From Pseudomonas sp. Teo4 (GTDB lineage: Bacteria > Pseudomonadota > Gammaproteobacteria > Pseudomonadales > Pseudomonadaceae): a stretch of DNA of 64,000 nucleotides. The DNA lies in contig NZ_JAXCIL010000001.1 in NCBI RefSeq assembly GCF_034387475.1, positions 682,001 through 746,000 of the forward strand, written 5' to 3'. Both the position numbers and the translations under genes were made by a program. Numbering within the stretch: the stretch's first letter is position 1; each line of letters begins with the position of its first letter. Below the pieces are notes generated by a model, which had not been told where the DNA came from, did not search any database, and worked only from the letters and a program-made list of their open reading frames with translations. Positions 58,408-64,000 of the stretch are shown here, in pieces.

Positions 58408-59635
58408 GGGGGGACTCCTGATTCAAGGCAGCTTCGACGATTTCGATCCAGTGCCGCACCGGTGTGCGCCCGGCCCCGTCGAGGTGGGTCTGGCAGCCGA
58501 TGTTGGCGGTGGCGATGATCTGCGGTTTGCCGCTTTCCAGCGCGTCGAGGCGGTTGTCGCGCAGCTGTTGCGACAGCGCTGGCTGGGTCAGCGAATAGGT
58601 GCCGGCCGAGCCACAGCACAAGTGGCCGTCCGGCACCTGGGTGAGGGTGAAGCCCAGGCGCGTCAGCAGGCTTTCGACCGCGCCGCCGAGCTTGAGGGCA
58701 TGCTGCAGGGTGCACGGGCAATGGAAGGCCAGCCGCTGTTCGGCGCACAGGCCTAGACGCTCGACCGGCTCATCGCGCAGAACCTCCACCAGGTCCCGTG
58801 ACAGGGCGCTGACCCGTGCGGCCTTGACAGCGTAGCGCGGGTCTTTTTCCAGCAAGTGGCCATAGTCGCGCACGAACGCACCACAGCCGCTGGCGGTCTG
58901 CACGATGGCTTCGGCGCCGGCTTCGATGGCGGGCCACCAGGCGTCGATATTGCGCCGTGCGCGTTCCAGGCCTTGCTCCTGGGCGTTGAGGTGGTAATCC
59001 ACCGCGCCGCAGCAGCCTGCTTCGAACGCCGGCTCGACACTGATGCCCAGGCGGTCCAGCAACCGCGCAGCGGCCGCGTTGGTGTTGGGCGACAGCGCCG
59101 GTTGCACGCAGCCTTCCAGCAGCAATACCTTGCGGGCATGGCGCGGTGCCGGGCGCTCGCCGGGGGCGGCGACTTGCAACGGCAGCTTTTGCTTGAGCGC
59201 TGCTGGCAGTAACGGGCGCAGCGCCTGGCCGGTGCGGCTCAGGGCCTTGAACAGCGCCGGGCGTGGCACGACTGCCCGCAGGCCCTGGCGCAGCAAACGC
59301 TGACCGAGCGGGCGGGGCACCTGCTGTTCGACCACGGCGCGGCCGATGTCCAGCAGGTCGTGGTATTTCACCCCCGAGGGGCAGGTGGTTTCGCAGTTGC
59401 GGCAGGTCAGGCAGCGGTCCAGGTGCTGTTGCGTGTGGGCTGTTACCGGGGCGCCTTCGAGCACCTGCTTGATCAGGTAGATACGCCCGCGCGGCCCGTC
59501 CAGCTCATCGCCAAGCAACTGGTAGGTGGGGCAGGTGGCAGTGCAGAAGCCACAGTGCACGCACGAGCGCAGGATGCTTTCGGCCTCATCGGCGCGGGCC
59601 AGGCGTTTGGAGGCTTCGCTCAGATTGGTTTGCAT
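58400..59635 (-). CDS. glcF: glycolate oxidase iron-sulfur subunit
   Basis: The protein is 411 aa. Two 4Fe-4S motifs are at about residues 25-35 (CVHCGFCTATCP) and 75-86 (CLTCRNCETTCPSG). Two CCG domains follow, with EAGCCGAVDYHL and HLCCGSAG. It carries electrons from the flavin subunits GlcD and GlcE to the membrane quinone pool when glycolate is oxidised to glyoxylate. It lies 9 bp after glcE. Confidence 0.96.
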   Translation of the reverse strand: MQTNLSEASKRLARADEAESILRSCVHCGFCTATCPTYQLLGDELDGPRGRIYLIKQVLEGAPVTAHTQQHLDRCLTCRNCETTCPSGVKYHDLLDIGRAVVEQQVPRPLGQRLLRQGLRAVVPRPALFKALSRTGQALRPLLPAALKQKLPLQVAAPGERPAPRHARKVLLLEGCVQPALSPNTNAAAARLLDRLGISVEPAFEAGCCGAVDYHLNAQEQGLERARRNIDAWWPAIEAGAEAIVQTASGCGAFVRDYGHLLEKDPRYAVKAARVSALSRDLVEVLRDEPVERLGLCAEQRLAFHCPCTLQHALKLGGAVESLLTRLGFTLTQVPDGHLCCGSAGTYSLTQPALSQQLRDNRLDALESGKPQIIATANIGCQTHLDGAGRTPVRHWIEIVEAALNQESPHA

Positions 59636-59644
59636 GGCGTGGCC

Positions 59645-60697
59645 TCACAGGTTCGGGTACAGACGGCCAGGGTTGAACACCCCCTGAGGGTCGAGCTGTT
59701 GCTTCAGGGCGCGGTGGTAGCGCATCAGCGCAGCCGGCAGTGGTGCGCTGCTGTCATCGCCCGTTGCATAGCCGGTGGCATGGCCGCCGACCTTGGCCAC
59801 CTGCTCACGAATCAGCGCCGCTGGGGCGGTGGATTTGAGCCAGCGCTGCGCACCGCCCCAGTCGATGAGCTGCTCGCCCGGCAACTGCAGTTCACCAGTG
59901 GCAGTGGGCAGCGACAGGCGCCACAGCGGTGCCGGGGCCTTGAAGAAGGCCAGGCGCTGCTCACGCAGGTCGCTCCAGAACCGGCTGTCGAGCACCTCGC
60001 CACCCAGGCGTTGGCGGGCCGACTGCACCGAGCCTTTGCCGCCTTCCAGGCGCAGGTACAGCGCGTCGCCGTCGTGGCAGGCGGCGCTGATCGGCAGCGG
60101 TTGCTGGCCCCATTCGGCCAGTTCCGCCAGGGCCTGGTGGCGCGTCATGGGCAGGCGCAGGCTCAGGCATTGCCGAGGGCGTGGCAGCACTTTCAGCGAC
60201 ACCTCGGTAAGCAGGCCCAGGCAACCGAAACTGCCGGCCATCAGCCGTGAAACGTCGTAACCGGCAACGTTCTTCATCACTTCGCCACCAAAGCGCAGCA
60301 GCTTGCCGTGGCCGGTGATCACCCGTGTGCCCAGCACATAGTCGCGCACCGAGCCGGCCCACGGCCGCCGTGGCCCGGACAGCCCCGCCGCGACCATGCC
60401 GCCGAGGGTGGCTCCATCCCCCAGATGGGGCGGTTCGCAGGGCAGCATCTGCCCGGCTTCATGCAGCGCCGCCTCGATCTCGCGCAGTGGTGTGCCGGCC
60501 CGGGCGGTGAGCACCAGTTCGGTCGGGTCGTAGCTGACGATGCCGCGATGGCCACGGGTGTCGACGATTTCCCCGGCCACCTGGCGGCCAAGCATGGCCT
60601 TGCTGTTGCCGCCCTGGATGCTTAGCGCGGTGCCCAGGTTAAGTGCCTGGTTGACCTGCTCCAGCAGGTCCTGGCTGAGGTCGCGGTCCATGCTCAT
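59645..60697 (-). CDS. glcE: glycolate oxidase FAD-binding subunit
   Basis: The protein is 350 aa with a PCMH-type FAD domain at the N-terminus (ALSIQGGNSKAMLG, about residues 24-37, then CEPPHLGDGATLGGMVAAGLSGPRR). The later part has GEVMKNVAGYDVSRLMAGSFG. The start at 60697 overlaps the glcD stop by 1 base; ATG at 60691 is possible. A longer frame to 60874 runs back into glcD and is rejected. Confidence 0.95.
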   Translation of the reverse strand: MSMDRDLSQDLLEQVNQALNLGTALSIQGGNSKAMLGRQVAGEIVDTRGHRGIVSYDPTELVLTARAGTPLREIEAALHEAGQMLPCEPPHLGDGATLGGMVAAGLSGPRRPWAGSVRDYVLGTRVITGHGKLLRFGGEVMKNVAGYDVSRLMAGSFGCLGLLTEVSLKVLPRPRQCLSLRLPMTRHQALAELAEWGQQPLPISAACHDGDALYLRLEGGKGSVQSARQRLGGEVLDSRFWSDLREQRLAFFKAPAPLWRLSLPTATGELQLPGEQLIDWGGAQRWLKSTAPAALIREQVAKVGGHATGYATGDDSSAPLPAALMRYHRALKQQLDPQGVFNPGRLYPNL

Positions 60698-62196
60698 CAG
60701 AAACGCTCCAGTTCGGGGAAGGGCAGTTGGCCATGGTGCACATGCATCGCGCCGAATTCGGCGCAGCGGTGCAGGGTGGGAATGTTCTTGCCGGGGTTGA
60801 GCAGGCCCTTGGGATCGAACGCGGCCTTCACCGCATGGAACAGGGTGATTTCGTCGCTGTTGAACTGTGCGCACATCTGGTTGATCTTTTCCCGGCCCAC
60901 ACCGTGCTCACCGGTGATCGAGCCGCCCACCGCCACGCACAACTCCAGAATCCGTCCGCCAACGGCCTCGGCGCGCTCCAGCTCGCCCGGCAGGTTGGCA
61001 TCGAACAGAATCAGCGGGTGCATGTTGCCGTCACCGGCATGGAATACGTTGGCCACGCGCAGGCCATACTCCCGCGACAGTTCGGCGATGCCCTTGAGTA
61101 CCCGTGGTAGCTCGCGGCGCGGAATGGTGCCGTCCATGCAGTAGTAATCCGGCGAGATCCGCCCCACCGCCGGGAAGGCGTTCTTGCGCCCGGCCCAGAA
61201 GCGCACCCGCTCGGCCTCGTCACAGGCCAGGCGCACCTCGCGGGCACCGGCTTGTTCCAGCACGGCAGCGACGCGTTCGCAGTCGTCGTGCACGTCGGCC
61301 TCGACCCCATCGAGCTCGCACAGCAGGATCGCAGCCGCATCCACCGGGTAGCCGGCATGGATGAAGTCCTCGGCGGCGCGAATCGCCAGGTTGTCCATCA
61401 TTTCGAGGCCACCAGGGATGATCCCGGCGGCGATGATCTCGGCCACCGCCCGGCCGGCGTCCTCGACGCTGTCGAAACTGGCCAGCAGCACCCGCGCCAC
61501 CTGGGGTTTGGGCAACAGCTTGACGGTCACTTCGGTGACGATGCCGAGCATGCCTTCGGAGCCGGTGAACAGCGCCAGCAGGTCGAAGCCCGGGCTGTCC
61601 AGGGCATCGCTGCCCAAGGTCAGGCGCTCACCTTCGACGGTGAGGATTTCGACCTTGAGCAGGTTGTGCACGGTCAGGCCGTATTTCAGGCAGTGCACGC
61701 CACCGGCGTTTTCAGCGACATTGCCGCCAATGGAGCAGGCGATCTGCGAAGACGGGTCTGGTGCGTAGTACAGGCCGTGGGGCGCTGCCGCCTGGGAAAT
61801 CGCCAGGTTGCGCACCCCGGGTTGGACCCGGGCAAAGCGGCCTTGGGGGTTTATTTCAAGGATGCGATTGAAGCGTGCCATCACCAGCAGCACCCCCTGG
61901 CTCAAGGGCAGGGCGCCCCCGGACAACCCGGTGCCCGCACCCCGTGCCACCACCGGCACACCCCGTTGGTGGCAGAGTTTGAGCAAGGTCTGCACCTGCT
62001 CCAGGCGCTCCGGCAGCACCACCAGCAGCGGTACGGTGCGGTAGGCCGACAGGCCGTCGCATTCGTAAGGTTTAAGGTCTTCGGGCTGGTGCAGCACCTC
62101 GAGGTCCGGCAGTGCCTCGCGCAAGGCCTGCAGCAGGGCCGGCTTGTCGATGACGGGCAGCGGGCCGTCGAGGCGTTCGTCGTAGAGGATGTTCAT
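60697..62196 (-). CDS. glcD: glycolate oxidase FAD subunit
   Basis: The protein is 499 aa. The FAD site is VVARGAGTGLSGGALPL at about residues 82-98, then SQIACSIGGNVAENAGGVHCLKYG. The C-terminal FAD-oxidase domain has VFHAGDGNMHPLILFD and ITGEHGVGREKINQM. This is the catalytic subunit for glycolate to glyoxylate. It starts the glcDEFG operon, 103 bp after the rraA stop. No glcC regulator lies in the window. Confidence 0.97.
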   Translation of the reverse strand: MNILYDERLDGPLPVIDKPALLQALREALPDLEVLHQPEDLKPYECDGLSAYRTVPLLVVLPERLEQVQTLLKLCHQRGVPVVARGAGTGLSGGALPLSQGVLLVMARFNRILEINPQGRFARVQPGVRNLAISQAAAPHGLYYAPDPSSQIACSIGGNVAENAGGVHCLKYGLTVHNLLKVEILTVEGERLTLGSDALDSPGFDLLALFTGSEGMLGIVTEVTVKLLPKPQVARVLLASFDSVEDAGRAVAEIIAAGIIPGGLEMMDNLAIRAAEDFIHAGYPVDAAAILLCELDGVEADVHDDCERVAAVLEQAGAREVRLACDEAERVRFWAGRKNAFPAVGRISPDYYCMDGTIPRRELPRVLKGIAELSREYGLRVANVFHAGDGNMHPLILFDANLPGELERAEAVGGRILELCVAVGGSITGEHGVGREKINQMCAQFNSDEITLFHAVKAAFDPKGLLNPGKNIPTLHRCAEFGAMHVHHGQLPFPELERF

Positions 62197-62299
62197 CGAG
62201 CGTACCCTGCGCAGTGCTTATTATTATGCCCGGTGTAGTGTGCGCATCCGGGGGGCTTGGCCCGGGGGTAAGGGTAGCTGCTCCTGTCCGTTGCTGGGT

Positions 62300-62941
62300 T
62301 TATGTGCGCCCCAGGTTTGGGCCGGGTGGCTGCGTCATTAGCACTTCAGCCAACGGGACTCCTGACCGAAGCCTCTGCAACAGTGCAGGTTCTGTCAGGT
62401 CCGACGCCAGCGCCCGTTCAATGACCGCAGCCAATGCGTCGGCGGGCAACGCCACCACACCATTGTCATCCGCCAACACCAGATCCCCCGGGCTCACCAC
62501 CACATCCCCACAGTTGACCGGCACGTTCAGCTCGCTGGCCGTGCCGCCCACCAGCTTGGTGGTCAGCTGGCTGGTGCCTCGGGCAAACACCGGCAATTGG
62601 TCAGTGCGCAGTTCGTTGAGGTCGGTGACCACCCCATCGACGACGATGCCCACGGCCCCCGCACAGCGCGCTGCACATTGGGTCACAGCGCCGACACAGG
62701 CATGGGAATGGTCGCCGGCCATGTCGATCACCAGCACATCGCCCGGCACAAGGCTGATCAGCGCGCGGTTCACCGCACAGGCATCGGCTTCGGCCAGGCG
62801 CAGGGTCACGGCACGGCCGACAATGCGACCGCCCGGGACCATGGCGCGAATCTCATGGCTGACGAACCCACGTTCAAGAAAGTGCCCGAGGGTGGCAAAG
62901 CTCACTTCACGCAATTGGGCCATCAGGTGGTCGAGGTTCAT
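62300..62941 (-). CDS. RraA/HMG-aldolase-family protein
   Basis: The protein is 213 aa. The RraA-like fold shows GRAVTLRLAEADA, VLVIDMAGDHSHACVGAV and GAVGIVVDGVVTDLNEL. In the aldolase branch (4-hydroxy-4-methyl-2-oxoglutarate and related aldolases) an R-D pair binds metal and substrate; here the pattern is VVDGVVTDLNEL, so the arginine commonly seen as R-D is not obvious. It may be an aldolase, a decarboxylase or an RNase E regulator homologue. It overlaps ridA by 4 bp. The start at 62941 was chosen over an upstream one. Confidence 0.8.
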   Translation of the reverse strand: MNLDHLMAQLREVSFATLGHFLERGFVSHEIRAMVPGGRIVGRAVTLRLAEADACAVNRALISLVPGDVLVIDMAGDHSHACVGAVTQCAARCAGAVGIVVDGVVTDLNELRTDQLPVFARGTSQLTTKLVGGTASELNVPVNCGDVVVSPGDLVLADDNGVVALPADALAAVIERALASDLTEPALLQRLRSGVPLAEVLMTQPPGPNLGRT

Positions 62942-63327
62942 TGTCCATTCTCCTTGGCGATCAGTTCGGCAACGCAGTCGATTTCCAGGCTCACGCCCCA
63001 CAGTTGCACGCACACAGTGGTGCGGGCGGGCGGCGCGTGGCCGAGGATTTCGCGGTACACCTCGTTGAACGGCTCCAGCTGGGCCGGGTCGGTGAGGTAG
63101 GCGTTGACCTTGACGATGTGCGACAGGCTGGAGCCGGCGGTTTCCAGAATGGCGGCGAGGTTGGCAAAGGTCTGGCGCACCTGGCCCTTGAAGGACTCTG
63201 GTTGTTCGTCAAAGCTGCCAAGCGAAGGGATCTGCCCTGCGGTGAACACCAGATGGCCGCTGATGACTGCTTGGGAATAAGGCCCTACAGGGCTGATGGT
63301 ACCGGGGGCTGCGTGGATGCGTTTCAT
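62938..63327 (-). CDS. RidA family (YjgF/UK114) enamine/imine deaminase-like protein
   Basis: The protein is 129 aa. The family's GPYSQAVISGHLVFTAGQI is at about residues 17-35, with LSHIVKVNAYLTDPAQ and RTTVCVQLWG late. The usual arginine of the active site (R105 in many members) is represented by the R in PARTTVCV. Subgroups hydrolyse reactive enamines. It has CAAGGAGAAACC ahead of ATG 63327. It follows the porin gene by 58 bp and rraA by overlap, so porin-ridA-rraA is a likely unit. Confidence 0.88.
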   Translation of the reverse strand: MKRIHAAPGTISPVGPYSQAVISGHLVFTAGQIPSLGSFDEQPESFKGQVRQTFANLAAILETAGSSLSHIVKVNAYLTDPAQLEPFNEVYREILGHAPPARTTVCVQLWGVSLEIDCVAELIAKENGQ

Positions 63328-63385
63328 GGTTTCTCCTTGTGTGGGTAGGGCGTACCGCCGCGCGCGACGGCGGCACGCGGCAGGG

Positions 63386-64000
63386 TCAGAACAGCGCCAG
63401 GCTGTAGCTGACGATCAGGCGGTTCTGTTCCTGGTTGGGGTCGATCTGCGAGTGCAGCAGGCCTTGGCGCCAGGCCAGGCCCAGGCCTTTGAAGGCGCCA
63501 CTCTGGATCACGTAGTCCAGGCCCAGGTCGCGCTCCCACTCGGAGGCGTCATGGCCCGAAGTGGTGCGAATGTCGTCACCCTTGAGGTACATCAGCGAGA
63601 ACTTCAGGCCCGGCACACCGGCTGCGGCAAAGTCGTAGCTGTACTGGGCGAAGGCGGTACGCTCGCCGGCGCGGTTGAAGCTGGCGAGCATGCGGTCGGT
63701 GTGCAGGTACAGGCTGGCGCCGCCCGAGCCCTTGCCGGCCAGCGAACCCTGGTTCGGCTGCACGAAGTTGCTGGCATCGGACACTTCCTGATAGCCCGCC
63801 ATCAGGGCATGACCCTGAACGGCGTAGGTGAGGGCCGCGCTCCAGGTGTGGTTGTCGAGCTTGCCGTCACCATCGTCGGTGAAGCCGCCCACCCGGTAAC
63901 CGGCCGCACGCCCGGCAGCGCTGTCGTTGGCGCCGTCGGCGGTGGTGCGGAAGTAGCGCAGCTCGGTTTTCAGTGTCTGCCCTTCGGCGAGGGGCAGGGT
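63386..64000 (-). CDS. OprD-family porin, 3' part (5' end outside the window)
   Basis: 205 codons are visible, and the frame continues past the right edge. The segment contains the OprD C-terminal half: TLKTELRYFRTTADG, GGFTDDGDGKLDNHTWSAAL, AFAQYSYDFAAAGVPGLKFSLMYLKGD, and the end NRLIVSYSLALF with an aromatic last residue. An internal ATG at 63892 is not the start. It precedes ridA and rraA on the same strand and may import their substrate. Confidence 0.93.
   Translation of the reverse strand, partial: TLPLAEGQTLKTELRYFRTTADGANDSAAGRAAGYRVGGFTDDGDGKLDNHTWSAALTYAVQGHALMAGYQEVSDASNFVQPNQGSLAGKGSGGASLYLHTDRMLASFNRAGERTAFAQYSYDFAAAGVPGLKFSLMYLKGDDIRTTSGHDASEWERDLGLDYVIQSGAFKGLGLAWRQGLLHSQIDPNQEQNRLIVSYSLALF

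Noticed and set aside
1..64000. CRISPR array, tRNA, rRNA or prophage genes
   Set aside because: No regular direct repeats with unique spacers, no tRNA-like cloverleaf or rRNA core sequence and no phage structural genes were noticed; the repeats present are palindromic REPs.

Overview
The window looks like a chromosomal segment of a fluorescent Pseudomonas of the P. putida group. The evidence is high GC with ATGA-type operon overlaps, OprD-family porins, an MvaT/Tur-type H-NS protein, scattered pyoverdine genes (mbtH, type II thioesterase, fpvGHJK-CDEF, pvdA), and many short hairpin repeats (REP/REPIN) of the kind typical of that group. No rRNA, tRNA, CRISPR or prophage genes were found. The species assignment is an inference from gene content.

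Region 1 (1-8.3 kb): a quinone-reductase-like MDR enzyme, then a sugar/polyol-type catabolic locus. Its genes are an MHS transporter, a two-polypeptide transketolase, a GldA-like metal dehydrogenase, an SDR, an AroE-like dehydrogenase and a divergent GntR/FCD regulator. Three copies of a palindrome (ATGATATATCAT or one mismatch) lie in the promoter gaps and tie these transcription units into one putative regulon. The substrate is unknown.
Region 2 (8.3-12.1 kb): a divergent MFS exporter/LysR pair, then a TPP riboswitch ahead of two overlapping tenA genes of different subclasses.
Region 3 (12.2-19.0 kb): a purU-folD-soxB-soxD-soxA-soxG operon for oxidative N-demethylation coupled to folate C1 units. 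Its SoxD has lost half of the expected zinc ligands.
Region 4 (19.3-34.2 kb): an iron and pyoverdine island bounded by two inverted copies of a hairpin element of about 217 bp. It holds mbtH and a thioesterase behind a PvdS-type box, an isochorismatase-family gene, a DUF1615 lipoprotein, the full fpvGHJKCDEF ferripyoverdine iron-release and uptake operon behind a Fur-like box, pvdA behind a perfect PvdS box, a FlxA-like protein, pbpG, two small proteins and a second AroE-like gene.
Region 5 (34.3-38.7 kb): arfB, gloA, an MvaT-like H-NS protein, an OprD-family porin and an isolated cobF.
Region 6 (38.7-45.9 kb): a signalling cluster with two single-domain response regulators, a giant hybrid kinase (CHASE3-like, GAF, HK, 3 REC), CheR, a REC-less CheB and a REC-HK, with no chemoreceptor.
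Region 7 (46-49.8 kb): a TetR regulator, 3-hydroxybutyryl-CoA dehydrogenase, thiolase and a divergent AraC/OruR-type regulator.
Region 8 (49.8-56.4 kb): periplasmic catalase, an AhpD-like protein, a deaminase plus CynX-like exporter, a MocR regulator, a small conserved protein and a flavin-reductase-like protein.
Region 9 (56.4-64 kb): an IS3-family element inserted with a 3-bp target duplication in a REPIN, then glcG-glcF-glcE-glcD, then rraA-ridA and the 3' part of an OprD-family porin, all on the minus strand.
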